Origin: Caprimulgus europaeus
Taxonomy: Eukaryota > Chordata > Aves > Caprimulgiformes > Caprimulgidae
NCBI GenBank assembly: GCA_907165065.1
Contig: OU015532.1
Coordinates: forward strand, 33,622,339-33,686,338
Length of the DNA stretch: 64,000 nucleotides
Direction: 5' to 3'
In this document: positions 40,377-54,600 of the stretch, piece by piece
Layout: every line of letters begins with the position of its first letter
Position numbering within the stretch: position 1 is the stretch's first letter
Position numbers and translations under genes: made by a program
The notes under the pieces: model-generated
What the model was told of the DNA's origin: nothing
Databases searched by the model: none
Seen by the model: only the letters and a program-made list of their open reading frames with translations

Positions 40377-42209
40377 TTGGAAAGCAGAACCAGGCTGTTT
40401 TTCTTTACTCTACAAACACTGCTCTAGTGAATCTAATTTAGAAGGTTGCCTTTGTGCCTATGAGTGCTAGAAATTACTTCTTTTACAAAAAAAGAAAGTG
40501 TACAGGCACATTGTACGCTCCCTCTGCTTGTCTATATTCTCACTACTTAACAGTGATATGAATTCATGCTCTGCCTATATAAACCACCTCATTGATTTCA
40601 GTAGACCAGCACATGACAGAAAAGAAAGTGGACGTTAGTAGGAGATGCAGAGACCTGGAGGGAGATGCTGAATAGCCGTTGGTATATTTCCACCCTGTCT
40701 ATTTTGAAGTGGCACATGTTTTCCACTGGTGTACTGCATTTAAATGATCTGGAGCATATAGCTAGAACAGCTATGAAAACAGTAGAATTTTTAAAGTTTT
40801 GTGTTTCTTTTTTCTCCTTTCATGTTAGACTTCAGAGTAAACTTTTACAGTACTGTTTGTTTTTGTCTATTATATGTAGCAAAGGCCTAATAGAATTTAA
40901 AATTTGTTATGCACTTGAAGCTGCATTTAACCTCACAGGTAAACAAATTGATAAAAAGAGATGAGAAAGAGGTCTTGGCTCATTATTTGAAAAGCAAATT
41001 AACAATATACAAGTTCTCAGAAATGACCTACAATAAAATGTAGCATATACAAAATACTCTTAAAATGAAATAGAAATTTAGTGTACAAAGTAATTATGTG
41101 AGCTCTGAACTGATATTGTTCCCTTTTGAAAAATATTCTTGCTGTTTGAACACTTGGTAGAATATCTACTGTAAGATATTACAGCTTTGATAGGCTAAAC
41201 CAGAAGGTAGTACAGGTTTCACTGTAAATGCCAGAGAACAAGCCTTAAAGAAATTGTAACTGGTTGGATTTGGTATGTCTTGCTAAAAAACTGTTTGCTT
41301 ATGCTATGACCTGAAATAGGAAGGATACTAATCCTCAACTGTAATACAAAATATTGCATGACAGAAATTAACTAAGTCAGAAGAACTCTGTTTCCTCCAT
41401 TATTCGTTAAATTAAATGTAAGATACTTATTTAAAAGCTAGAAACTAGCTATTGATAGCAGTGGGAGCTTTCAGAGTAGAGTGGGAAATACAGTTTTGCT
41501 CAGTTTTGGGGCTCTCCAGTACCAACAGACAGGATTTAGACACAAAATTCGTACTAGGTCTTGAGTACGTGAGTGCCTTCCAGTGTTTGGAAAGAGGTGG
41601 AAAGGATTTTTTTGAGTTGTTTGTATGTTATCTATTAACTAAAAAGTAGATGACGTATAAGCATGTGTCAACATAAAAGTTAATTTTGAGGGAAGTCCAT
41701 TGTAGTTTTCTGTTACAATTTTTATAAGTGTAATCATCCTCTTCCTACAAGCTTTCCCACATATGTTGTCCATCCTAACAAGATGCAAAGTTATTTTGAA
41801 AGTTGGTCTTGAAATTCTACTTGAAATACACAACCAAAATTAAGGTTATACTTTCTGAATTCTTGAGTACTGATAAGCCTTTTCCTTCTCTCTTAACCTT
41901 TTCCCCTTCCAATATGGGAAGTGCTACCATATGGGAGTACAGTTCATTTTATAAAAGAAATAATCACATGGAACAGGACTTATTATACTTGTGAAATTCA
42001 TTTTGACTGAGTAAAGGGAAAGCTTTTTTGGCCTTGAGGAATTTATACAAACCACTTAGAAGCCAATCCTATATCCTTTGAAGATTTGATGGTGAAATAC
42101 AATGATTGGAGGGGGCCTCTTAAAGCAGACGTGGAAATTAGTTCCCTATAATTTAAAAATGCATTCTGAGTCTGTTGTAGCTGTGTGTTAGATGCTCTTG
42201 TTTAATACA

Positions 42210-42495
42210 GAAAAAAGAAAGAAAGAGAGAGAAAAAGGAAAAAGAAAAATAAAAAAGGACAGAAAAAAATATAAAAAAGAAAAATCTAGACAAGAAGAAA
42301 AAGAGAAACAATGCAAGAGAAAGGATAGAAAAATAAAAAGGAAGAGAAAAGAGAGAGAAAGGGAAAAGAAAAAATTAAAATAAAGAAAATGGGAAAAGGG
42401 AGAGAAACAGAAGGAAAAAAGACAAAAAGAAATGGAAGGAAAAAGAAAGAAAGGGAGAGAGGAAAGAAAGAAAGAGAAATGAAGAGAAAGAAAAT
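42210..42495 (+). repeat. 286-bp polypurine (A/G) tract
   Basis: The plus strand is almost entirely A and G over 286 bases, with only about 20 scattered C or T. It begins as GAAAAAAGAAAGAAAGAGAG and ends before TCCTTTTACTGG. The matching Lys/Arg/Glu-rich open frames on the plus strand and Phe/Ser/Leu-rich frames on the minus strand are composition artefacts, not genes. Lying in intron 1 with purines on the CDIN1 non-template strand, it gives a purine-rich nascent RNA, a setting that favours R-loops and intramolecular triplex. Confidence 0.92.
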
Positions 42496-43997
42496 CCTTT
42501 TACTGGAGAGGAGTTGTCGTGGTCACAGTGTACGTTACTGTGTTGCTTCATGGAGTGTAATTTGGTTGTACTTTTTGCCACTTCACAAATTCCATGGTTG
42601 TCATAATCACCAGGAGGACAGGAATATAAGTCTTGTGGCACTGTTTTTCCTAAGTAATTTATTCTAAAGCAAGCTTGGTGTCATCAGACAGACCAACAGA
42701 TGTCTGTAGATTTAAGGACCAGATTATGGTGGTTGTTAAGGAAGGATGAAGTAGAAGTTTTAACACTGACCATATGTGCATTTTAATTGACTTTTGGATT
42801 TTAGGGTAGTGTTATATTAATGTTGCTTGTACTTAAGGACAATGATGATAAAAATGGTAATTCTTGATTGTATTTCAGAAGCGGTTCCATACTGTATCAT
42901 TCTTCTGACACTTGCAAACAAGTCTAGGTTAGAGTTTTATGAGCAGAGGGGATTTGCTACATCAGAGGGGAAAATATTTTATTCATGTGTTGTTTTTTGG
43001 ACAATCATATTCTGGGCTATATTACAATGGCACGATAAATTGCTGAATACACTGTCTGCTGAATATGACCTCACCATGAAAAATTTGATGCATTAGAGTA
43101 GGAAAGGTTGGAATATATCAACCTTAGCTGACAAGGGACTTTGAATTTTGACCTAACACAGATGACCTTTGTGTGCAATAAAAGTGAGTTTAATCTCCAG
43201 GTCAAGGTTGAGGTGAACAGCAGGGCAGTGTAGATTGGTTTGTGCTGGCTGTGGCTGGATCACACCTAGTAAGCAAAGAAAACCAAGGTCTGCATTTCAG
43301 AGTAACCAAATACTTATTTACCTAAAGTTTACTCTTATCTGTTACAGCACCTTCAAAAACTGTGCTGTACTGTAGACAGCTAACTCCAGCAGCTGTGGAC
43401 TAATTCATTTGAAGCTCAGTGTTTCAGAATAAGAAGTGTGAGGTGCATGTATTCTGCTCCTATAGATCATTGAATAGGTAAGCTAAATGAAATTTCTTCT
43501 CTAGCATGTAGAAGAAAGACTGTCAAGTATATTGCCTTGCTGTGAAAAGGGTGAAGTCTAGAAGCTTTATTTCTTTGACAGCTAACCTGTCTTTGGAACA
43601 TCGGAAGTTTATTCCTAAGTGGCTTATGCTTTTAGGAGGAACACAATTAGGAGAGCTCTGATGTGTTTCACTAGGCAAATACAAAGAAAACTGGTCCTTT
43701 TGAGCACTCCCTTGCTGTAAAAGGTATTTGATCAAAGAAGCTAAGTTACAAAATGTTTTGGGGGTTGTCTAGGTTACATAATAAAGACGTATAGATTAAT
43801 TTAAATAAAAGATTGTCATGTTTTATAGTAGTCACAAACAAAATCTGTCTTTAACTGGCTGGTGTTCCAGGAGTGCTGTTTTACTAACGTACTAACAGTA
43901 CATGCCCTGAATACTTTACACTCATAAGAGTGGTAGCAATGGTGCTGTTGGAAGGAGGAGGGAAGGAGGGAGTTCTCTTTAAATCAGCCAGAGGGGA

Positions 43998-44012
43998 AAA
44001 AAAAAAAAAAAG
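43998..44012. repeat. Poly-A tract
   Basis: About fifteen A residues follow a G-rich purine patch (43,951-43,997). No retroposed gene body was recognised to its left. Confidence 0.75.
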
Positions 44013-47000
44013 TTTCAGACTAATGGAAAGAACCTCTACTCCTTTAATAGAGCCTGCAAAATATATTCTCCAGGACTGATCAGCTCTGAAGGCTCTAGAG
44101 GTTTGATGATTGGAATGGCAGGAAATCACGCTTTCAGGACATAACGAATTGACTAGGCCATCCATCATTTGTTAGCATGCGCTGAAACGCTGGGTTTGTG
44201 TGCAGAGGTCTGTGATTTAGTAAATACTTGGGAGATGAATAGAGCTTACACACAAGGGAAGATATTGCTGTCCTTCAGCAGCCTTAGACACAGATCCCTG
44301 CTGAGAAGGCCGTCTGACAGCAGCTCATCAGTAACTGGTCTGTCACAGTCAGTGATGCCTACCAGCCATCCCCAGTATATTAAATGCATTTTTAATATCT
44401 GCTTCAGTAGATTTAATGAAGAAAATTTAGTTTCCATACTCTGATCACTGCTTCCTCAAGTGTTTTAAAGCATTGAGTGAAGCACTTCCAAGAAAGGAAC
44501 TGTGCTGATACCTGGAGGAGTTGATTGAAAATGAAAGTGAAACAGAACACAAACAGGAGTGTTGTTATCCAAACAGTTTCCTTAAAGCAAAACAACAATG
44601 TTTGGAAAAAGCAGTGATCTTCTCAGAAACAATTGACCCTCCTGCAGAGGGACCTTATGCAGCAGGCTGTGCAGCAGCAGAGATGCAGTGCTGGAAAAGG
44701 TGTGTGCACAGTGGTGTGTTTAGTGCGGCTGGGCTTGCCAAAAGGCGTAATTGCCTTTCCTACGCTTTCAGATGTCAGTACTTGAATCAGATCATCATCC
44801 TGTCTGGCTTTCAGAGTCCTGAGAGGAAGTTGGCTATGAATGGAAGGAATGGAATAGAGCATGTTTTTAATAACTAACATAGATTTTGGTTTGGTTTTGG
44901 CATTTTTGTGAGGGATGCAGTTGGTGAAAATCATTGTAGCATTCCATGCTATTATTTAAACTGATGTAGGAAACAAATAAAAAGGCACATTGGAAAATAA
45001 AACTTCTGCTATTTTTATAACTTAGCAAGCTCATTGAGAATTATTCAATACTGACATTCTGCTTGTAAGTATTGTACGGAATTATTTTTCTAATTTGTAG
45101 CAAATTATAAGATCTTTTACTGTCCAAATGTATAGGTGAACTTCATAGTTGTTTGAATTTCCTGGGAACTTTCAGGGAAAAATTCTGTTTACATAAAGGC
45201 AAATATGCTAGTTTTCATTTTCTAACGAGATTCAGTGCTTATGATGTTTACTTCAAGACAGCAAGACAAACAACTCGATTTTGTTGCAAGCATCTATTTG
45301 AAACATTTACTTCTTGAGCTTTTTTTCCCTCAGGAATCCATTCTGTGTTCACAGAAGAGAAAGCAAGTGCTGAATGAGACCTATAAATTTGATTCTTGTA
45401 TGTGTCAAAACAGTAATGTATTAAATGCATATTATTATAAAAATTTAAGACATGTCCTAAACACTTACATTTTTATAACACATGACAATATTAAATAATA
45501 CATTTTCTTGTTAGCATCTGTTTGCTGTCATTGTTGGCAGGACCTATGATTTATTACTTAAATTAATGACTACAACCATTTTGGTCTTGATATATGCCCC
45601 TAAGCTTATCACATCACTTAATAAAATAACATATATGCTTCTATGAGAGTCATTTTTTAATTGTTTGTTCCTTTAAGTTCCTGGTCCAAATGCCATATCT
45701 ATTTGCAATGTCAAGGTCTCAGAAGCTTTTATTATACTTCAAAGTGACTGAAATAAAGGTAAAGATTAATTTATGTAAGAATATGGAATACAGTAACTGG
45801 TCCTACTAAAATTTTTTTCTAAGGCAAGCCTGACAGAGTATTGTTACCAAAAAGAACAGCATTGGGAGAGGAGTGAAAAAACTGCTCTCATTTCCTCAGA
45901 TCTGGTGATGGTTAAAAGCCTTGTTCATTTGTTTGTTTGACTAATAGGTGCCAGACAAGTCGATTTCAGACTCCCATTGGCATGCTAAGATTTCACGCTC
46001 TATCATTAGTTTTCAACTTGTATTTCATGGAGTTCTTGTTGCCCATGGACTTCAAATGAAGAATTCAAAGTAAATGAACTTCTTGTCAGCAAGCTTATAT
46101 TTGCCAAACATGAGTCTGCACCTGTTGTGGGAAAAACATTTTGTTTCGTGAACACCTTAGGTGGAAACCTAACTAACGCATTTTTATTTATCTTAAGGTT
46201 TCTTCTCATACATGTTTTTTAAAATTCTAGTGTCCATAACATTTTAAATGTGGTAGTGGTATGAATGGGATACACTGTCCCTTCCAGTGCACACTCCAGG
46301 ATACCCAGTAGCCTGATTGTTAGTGACAGTCTCGTTGCTTTATGCTGGAGAATTCCTGAACTTCAGTCCACTACTTTACTTTTCTCATCTGAATAGGATA
46401 TTTAAGCAAGTGTTGCTGTCCATCCTGTCAAAACAGCTTCAGGTCAGGATGTGGTGCTGAAGAGGACTTTATGGTTTGAGTGAATGTCCTCTCTTTGCGT
46501 ATCTATCTGGGCCTGCAAGGTCTTGGAAACATTTGATAGCGTTGATTCCTAGATACCTCCAGAACCTTCAACTCTGAATAAAAATGTCCTAAGACGGCAA
46601 ACCCTCTTCCACAGAAAGCAGAATGTCATCAAATATTTGAGTAAGACCAGTGTGATAGCAAAGGTAAGTCTCCTGTGTAATGCAGCCTGTCTGCAACGGT
46701 TTCAAAGACAACATGAAAACTACGACCAAAATAGAGGTAATACTTCTGTGACTGAATTAATATAGAGAGTCTTTTGGAGTTAATTGAGAACCCAGACAGC
46801 AATAAGGACACCATGTGTATCTATTTCTGTTTGCAGTTGGCTAGGAGATGGCAGAACTTCTTATCAGTCCACTATTGATTGATACTGGTAATGTCCAGTT
46901 CTTTGCTGCACTTCTGTGGAATGCAGATGTGTATTATGAGGCTACAACTGGTGCAAAGTGTGATAACTAATAGGCAGAGTGAGTGTAGGTTCCTACAGAT

Positions 47001-50000
47001 AAAAAGACTATTGAACATTAGCTCTTTCCAGGGTTAGTTTAAAATGCACGTTGTCGATGCAGCTGTCCTTCAGTTTTCAACACAACTGAGCAATGTGTCT
47101 TCCTAGACAAACACATTATCTTGAATACACAAAATATAAAAAGATAAAAATAACTCCTAAGCTAGGTTTCTGATTCTTACAGAGCTTAAAAAGGAAGATT
47201 TGCTTTGACCAGTTGGCAGCAGGTACTCCAACAGGCTAAGCAAGTTCTGTTCCAAATACAGTGTTTAATTACCTCATTGCGATGAGTTATCTGGCAAAGG
47301 AATATGTTTGTCTTTATCCTGTTATTAGAAAGAGGAAAATTTAATTCTTGACCAAAAAGAGAAGTCGGACTACATTTTTTATCTCATTTGTATTGTGTTC
47401 CTTTGACATCAGTGGTCTGAGAGAGAAAAATGAAAATGGTCCTTTATGGAATAATTGCATGGTTTCAGTCTAAACACTTTTCTAGCCATATCTATCTATT
47501 TGGTGTGTCCTCTAAGTGCGGAGGGTTTTTTCCCAAACAAATCCCAGCGGTTACCTGACAACTATTACCCACAAGCTTCCTGCTTACACTTTTTGTTTTA
47601 ATTTACTATTTAGACACAGACCTCACCAGTGACAGGCTATCACTCTTACACATTTTTATTTTTGTGGTTTTGAGGTTTCTGGATAGAGAATTTTATCCAT
47701 TTATCTGGATGTAGATGCTTGCCATTTTAATACTTTAATTCGCAATACTTACAAATATTATTTAAAGGCTTCAGCTACTGGGTAGAAATTAATATATTTC
47801 TACATAGGCAGGTCTGGGATGGTCAATGTGTATCACATGTTAATTATTTGCTTTAGTTTAGTTTGTAATTCTTAGCTCTTTAGTCTCTTTACCAAGGAGA
47901 GATACACATATCTCTCTCAATGGAACTTTGCAGTAGTGGATCAGGATGTTTACTGAAATAACCAGTTAAAATTATTAAAATATGCAGTCAAAAGCAACGT
48001 TCTTACTTTAATGTGCTTCTGAATATTAAATGCAAGTAAAATGGTATATAGACATGGAGCCATTTGTTATATTTTAGTATATGAAGCAATAGCCCTGTAA
48101 ACCTTAGCCTCGTAATTTTGCAAGTTCCACTTTATCATGTAGCTGTAAAAGGTAATCAAAATAAATCACGGAAGATGAAGAAATATTTTCTAGGGCTTTC
48201 TGTATGCTTTCAGAAGTGGTGCTTGATCCATGAAATTTTAGTAAGCATATTAAATAATACAATATGATGTGCAACGTGTCAGGTCTGATAAATTATTTTG
48301 TATAGGACATTTATACAACATATGGTGAGCTGCTATGTGAACAGCTTAATGACTAAATTATGTTAATCTTGCTTGCCATATTTACTTTTCATTTAAAAAA
48401 CCAGTGTTTTCAAATTTTTATTTTACTTTTTTGATCATGGGTAGATATAAGAAAGGTGTAGGTCATCTCCGAGAAGCCGTGACAGTGATCCAAGGTTCCT
48501 CAGCTGTGCAGTGTACATAACACAGATGTTGGGAGAGTCATCTGTCAGCTATGCCTCTCCTATGGAGTTAAAGTTCTAGGGGGAAAAGAATTCGACACAG
48601 TGCTGTCACTGTTACATTTTCACAATAGAAGAGCATGCAAATATTCAACCTCCTGCTTAGCAGTAGTGCCCTGTCTAATGTCTGTGCTGGTTAGAATAAA
48701 AAAAATAGTGGGTGCATCTAGGGCTCATAGATCTGACAAAGGTCATGCTATGCTGGGCATTTGAATTGGAAATTGTCTGGACTTAGATTTTATAAAGCTC
48801 CCACTGTTGTCGGGGAAAATTTCAGCAGGGTTTTGTCCCTAGAGAGGCCTCTTAGGCCCTTTTCTGTCCTATGAATGAATTTAGATGTGAGGGTTTCTCC
48901 TGCCTTAAAACTGTTAAGTTCATTTTGCATACATCCCCAGAGAGAAAAACTGGCAGATGCTTTTGTCTTGGAAGTGTTTAAAAGAAAACTGCAGAACAGG
49001 AACAAGGGAGAGAAGGGGCCCTGTGTGGAGTCCCAGAACATTTTGGAAATGGCCAATATGCAGTTTTCATCAGTACTAAGGCGGGGCGCAATATGGTGCC
49101 TGTAGCTCACGAGGGAATATGAATGTTGATTAAGCATACTCCCAGGCTTTGAAATCCTGAAAGCAGTGTCAGAATAATGGATGTTGAGCAAATGTCAAGC
49201 ATTTGTTAATTTCTCTGTTATTTGGAGTTTATCTACCATGATCAATCAAATAAACTAGTGCTTCTCTGTTGTGGCATGTGTCATTGATATGGTGATTAGG
49301 TGGCTAGAGAGGCCTTCTGCCTTTTTTTTTCCCCTAATCCAGGTAACAGATCACATATAACAGCCATAACTGCAAGTTAAAGACTTGCTTGCGGTTGGTT
49401 TCATGGAAAGTGGTGCATTAACAAAATACTTCGGGGTACTGAGAGAAAAAAGTATTTGCTGTGTTAAAAATTACATTCATACCATTTTTTCCATTTTTTA
49501 CCTTAAAGATTTACTGTTGTGGGGAAGAAGGAATTACTTCTAAATCAAAGTTGATAGAAGAAACTTTTACTCATTCTTAAAAGAACTTGAGAACAAAAGA
49601 TATCCACCCCAAATTAGTATTAATTTATGGCTTAGCCTCCTTCTTCGCTCTAAGTCTCTTGGTTTCTATAAATTAGGTCTCGACATCCCTGTTTGTGTTT
49701 GGGAAACATGTTCAGATGCCCTTTAGTTATAAGTGAAGGGAGTGATTCTGACTTTTATAAGAATAAACACTGTTTTATAAGAATATATCAGAGAAGTTGT
49801 TAGCTACTGACTAACATGCAGAAATTTAAACAGTCCAGCTCAGAATATTTTTTTCTCCATCTTCTCAATTCCCACTGTATTCTGATGTCCTAATTCTACT
49901 GATTTGCCACTCTTAGAAGTTAGGTAACGTAAAAAGTCCTGATAGTTAAATGTGAAGAACAAATTAAAAATAGTCTGAAGAAGAAGGCTCTGTGGCCTTC

Positions 50001-51369
50001 GCTGCTTTACTATAATTTATAAAGACTTTAAAATGGGAGAGGATGGGGTTGGGATTTTTTGTGTGAGGCCTTTTTGAAAGCTGCCTAAAGGATGTAAACA
50101 GTCAAATTTCACTGAATTCCAGTGAAGTTTAGTTACCCCCTTCTCATGGCTTCTTATGTTTTTTGGGGTTTTTTTTGTGAAGTCTAGTCCTTATGGGCTT
50201 AATGTAAAGATGGCAATATATATTTTTATTATGATTTTATCAACTCCTAGAAATTTCAGAAGTGTCACTGAGTCATGCCATATGACTTGATGCATGTTGA
50301 GGTCATCTTCAGTTTATTTTAGCATAGAACAAATGCTTGATGTTGAGCTAGTTTTCCTTGTTCCTTGGCCTCCACATTTATTTACCAAGGTCTCTGGGTC
50401 CGTTCCACCAAGACTGGTAAAATTTTGGAGCTTAATGAAGGTGATGCTGTATGGTGAACCTATTGACTGTTTACATCACAGGTGATTCTGTTAGGTTAGT
50501 GCATGGAATAAGAGTTCTCCTGGAAACCCAACCTTTTCTATTGGCACTGCAGAAAGCAAAGCATATAGACGTTGTACAGATTTTCAGAGCACTGCAACGA
50601 ACACAAAAAAAAAAATCTTCTGGAAAGAAGAGGAAGGGAAAGGAAAATCCTGTTGGTAGGAGTGGAAAAGAAGGTTAGAGAAGTTTTAGGATAGAAAAAT
50701 GTAATATTGTGATCATCTCTTGTTAAGTGTTCCCTTCCTATTGCCTGCCAGTTGTTGGTAGAAAGCCTTTCAAAAAAGAATGCTGGAAGACCACATGTAA
50801 AAAGGAATAGCTGGGTTTCCTTCTTAGTGCGTTTCTGCCATCTTTCCAGTGGCAAGTAAGTAGTGGAATTGTGTGAGTTTGTTCCCTCTCTGGCACAGTA
50901 AATTACACCCCTGGGGCTGAAAGTAGACTTTGTAAATATCTGCATATATGGTACAATAATTTACAGATACAAGGCAAAATACTATACTGTCAGGTAGATG
51001 GGCAAGAATTATTATCTTTTTTTATTTTGTTTTGTTTTCTAATTATGAATAGCTTTAAAATTGTAAAATTGTAAATGATAAACACTGTTTAGGGCTTAAG
51101 ATAAAAATCTCGAGGGGACTAGCTGTAAATGGATTCATTTCTTGCCTTAAATCTGTATCACTCCCAAAGCTGGAACTTAAAAACTCTTCTTCTTTATCAT
51201 CTATGTTTGACAGAGCTCAAATTCTTTTAATTATATCCAGTATGGGAAACATTAATAAGATCTAGACTTGTTTAAGGAATTAACAATTTTGATTGGATTA
51301 CTGGAAGCTTTTTTGACTTAAGGTGTTCACTTTTTACCCTGGAGATAGCTATGCAACAGTGTGTGTGCT

Positions 51370-51660
51370 TGACATGTGATGCATGCAAATGCTAAATACA
51401 GTAGCAGCATGAGGCAAGTGTCATTAACAGTAATTTATGTAATGAAAGCCACCTGGCTGTCTTTGTAATTAATTGCTTGTAAATAATAAATTTAAATATA
51501 ATTTATAGTTTTCTAAATTTGATTATATATTTTTAGGAGCAAATTGTTTAAGGGTGTTTGGGGATTTATTTAGTTTCAAATTGGCACGGATATGCTTTTT
51601 ATATACAGGCTAATTTTTAAATGTAAAATAAACAGTCTAATTAGCTTCAAATTGCCATTC
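51370..51660. promoter_or_regulatory. Candidate conserved non-coding element in intron 1
   Basis: The block contains TTGACATGTG, an exact POU octamer ATGCAAAT (51,383-51,390), an E-box-like CACCTGG, and a homeodomain pair TAATTAATTG (51,466-51,475). This is followed by a long AT-rich but non-repetitive run with AATTTAAATATAATTTATAG and CTAATTAGC. The texture resembles vertebrate developmental enhancers. CDIN1 neighbours MEIS2 in vertebrates, so it might serve that gene, but this is inferred only from motifs and context. Confidence 0.27.
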
Positions 51661-54130
51661 ACTCATAAAAATAGTTTTCTAAGATTAAATTTAGACATCT
51701 AGTTTATACAGGACAATATAGATTTGAAGAAAAAAAGTTTTCCCCTTTCTCCCCAGTCAGGAAATTTAAGATTGGAGTCTGCAAGACTTGTATTGACAAG
51801 ATATTCTATAACCTAATTCTTTCTCTGAGGGGAAGGGAAAGTAGCATGATAAGAGTTATCCAAACAAAATGGGGAAGATGAACACAAAATTAATGTATAA
51901 AATATTTATTTCCAGTAATAGCCTAAGTGAATGTTTTTTCAATGGATGGACCTTGGCCCTGTCAAGAGGGCAGATAGGAAAGGTGAGGGATAAATCCCTG
52001 GTTTAAACTGTAGCTTCCTTTGCCTTAACTGCTTGTTGCAGTCCATTGCTGTTGCAGCCTAGGAGCATCTTTGCACAACTGTCATCAGATAACTACAGCT
52101 TTTGTGTATTTTTGTCTAATGGTGCAACATTTAGATAGTGGTACTAAGAGTTAAAAGTTGCAAACATGTTGTCTGTGTAATCTTAACTGAAGTAAATTGA
52201 AATAAAGCGTGGATGATGTACAGTTAAGTGCTGACAAGGAATTTGCAGAGGTTCTGCTTTTTTTCTCTCAATCTCTGTTCTGCTGCTCTATACCTCTGCT
52301 TTGGGATGTGTTCACTGATTTTTTCCTGGATATTAAAAACTTTTTTCTTGCTAAGTAACTTGGAGTAGTTGAGGACAAAGACATAGCAGATAATCTACTT
52401 GCATTAGTCTCAAGCTTAGCTTTTTTAATTTAATTTTCTGAGAAATTGTATTGGTAAAATTACAAGGAGAATTTTAGAGAATACCAGGAGACGGAGACAT
52501 GGAGGACAAGTACTATGATTATCAAGGTGTATGTGGGAGGCAAACCCTGTTTGACTCCTATCAGTTTGTTTTTATCAATGAACTCCCTAACTAGATGATC
52601 AAAGGGTGCCAAAGAAGTTCTGGTATGTGTAAGGTTAAAAGATTTGATAGTCATTGAAGCCTGATGTCAGAATACTTGAGAGTTTTAATTTCATGTTTTA
52701 GCACCGACATTATATTTGTTAAACCTGTGTTGTGAATATATTTTGGTTCTGTGTCACATCTGAAAGTATTTTTCAGCTTGAAAATCGAACCTTCCAAGAT
52801 AATTTGATGTTTTTATGGAAGAGACTTTACTTGAAGCATTAATGAAAGAGTATTTACTTACAAAGGTCTCTGTGTGGGTTTGGCATTTAAGTAGTTTCAA
52901 ACATTCATGCAACAAGCACTTTGCTGTTTAACTCTGGGAAGAAAAAATACCAGAACAACATCTTTGGTAAATTATCATCTATTTTTTGTACTTGCTTACT
53001 AAGATAAGATGACCAAGAAGTAGTTTCTTTTCATCTGGAAATACTGCTTTTCTGTTCCTGTGTTTTCAGAGTTCTATTTTTAACCATATTATCTGCCAAT
53101 GTTTATCCACTGTTAAAGCATAATGTTGTTCTTCTCATTGTGAGCATATATATATGAATGGAAAAACTACATCTTTATTCTGACTTCTCTTTTCATTTTG
53201 GGGGCTTGATCAGAAACACTTTGTAATCATTTGAATATGGTATATTTTGAGTTACACGTGTTACTGCTGTTGAAAGTTAGATTTTTGTGGCATGGGTGAA
53301 AGAAGGTGGAATTTACCTCTGCGAAGAGCTAGCATTATTTTGTGATCATTGCTTGTATTGATAATTTGTATTTACCTCTGCATTTTATTTTTTCATGTCT
53401 GATACAGATTGCTCATAGTCTGCAATTGTTTTAAAATATATTGGCCATTACAACAGACACAAAAAAATGAGGTGTCTACAGGAAGAATTGGTGCCCTGTT
53501 CTTAAAGGAACTTCTAAGTCTTTCGAAATGAAAAATCATTCAAACAGTATCTAATACTGGCAATTTTCCTCTGTCTGCTGCTAGAACTTATTGGCCAACT
53601 AGGTCAGACATTATTAAAGTTCAAGTGGCCCAGTGGGAAAAGTAATGGCCTTATGCTACTATGAATTTTAAATGCTGCCATTTCTATGTATTGCACCATC
53701 ATCTGTTCTCGCACATCACTAAATTGTACAGAAGTTGTGAAACCAACCAGTGTCAAGGTCATAGAAGTGATGACTCTTCTTAAGTAGCCTTCTTGGAGCT
53801 TTGTCATACAGCTATTCACATAACCCTGGCTATAGGCAGCCAAGTTGCATGCACATGCCTGCATTTAACCTTTTTATTATCATTGGATAGTGTAAGCCTG
53901 CAATGCAGGATGTCTTTTTCTTCAGATTCTTTACTTTTGGTTTTTATTTTTGATCCTATCAAAGGTATGAAAGCAACTTTGATGCAAAGACAATTTTTAG
54001 TAAGTGATTCGTATTTAAACCTTTTGAGTTGAGCTGTTGTACAATTTATTGAATTGGATATTAGACAATTTCAAAGTTTATTAGTGCTATAGTTCTGCAG
54101 ATGTGCTTGAATTTTATCTTGATTTTAAAT

Positions 54131-54208
54131 CATAGAATCATAGAATGGTTTGGGTTGGAAGGGACCTTTAAGATCATCCAGTTCCAACCCCCCTGCCATG
54201 AGCAGGGA
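54131..54208 (-). mobile_element. Very short CR1 3' end, antisense
   Basis: CATAGAATCATAGAATGG, then TTTGGGTTGGAAGGGACC, then CAGTTCCAACCCCCCTGCCA follow in order, close to the common avian CR1 3' end in reverse orientation. Only about 78 bases inserted, an extreme 5' truncation. The close match to the usual consensus suggests a relatively young insertion, and a good candidate for presence/absence comparison among related birds. Confidence 0.95.
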
Positions 54209-54571
54209 AATGTGGTGGTACTAAGTCTGAAATGCACATATCAGCAGGTACTTCTTGTCATATATATATTTATTGGATTTTTATAGTATTAATATATTTA
54301 TAATGGGAATGTTTCCTCAACAGCACTGTATTGGCTTTGTAGTTCCCAAAGCAGTAGCTACTGATAATGTTTCATTGTATGGTAGGCTTCTTATGCAGAG
54401 ATAATAAAACTGATTTTGTATCCTAGACTTGAACTGGTGTAACTGGAAAGCTGTAACACTGGAAGATAGCTGCTTTACAGAACTTACCATGTTGTAACTA
54501 AAGACTTAGGCACTTTTATGTCACCTAGTTACTGCAGTTCAAATTCATATATTGATTTAAACGCACATTTT

Positions 54572-54600
54572 CACACACACACACACACACACACACGCAC
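54572..54600. repeat. CA microsatellite
   Basis: About twelve CA units are followed by CGCAC. The tract is probably length-polymorphic. Alternating ACATATA sequence follows after a short interruption. Confidence 0.92.

Noticed and set aside
42192..42667. Lys/Arg/Glu-rich plus-strand and Phe/Ser/Leu-rich minus-strand open frames
   Set aside because: They are the direct translation of the polypurine tract and its complement, with no conserved protein.
44521..44877. 118-codon plus-strand open frame in intron 1
   Set aside because: No family recognised and no acceptor/donor pair defining an exon in register. A 103-codon frame on the other strand overlaps it.
48790..49191. 133-codon minus-strand open frame in intron 1
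   Set aside because: No recognisable protein, no repeat signature and no supporting splice or promoter signals.
50538..50945. 135-codon minus-strand open frame in intron 1
   Set aside because: Partly the complement of an A/G-rich patch, which gives runs of Phe and Leu. No family resemblance.
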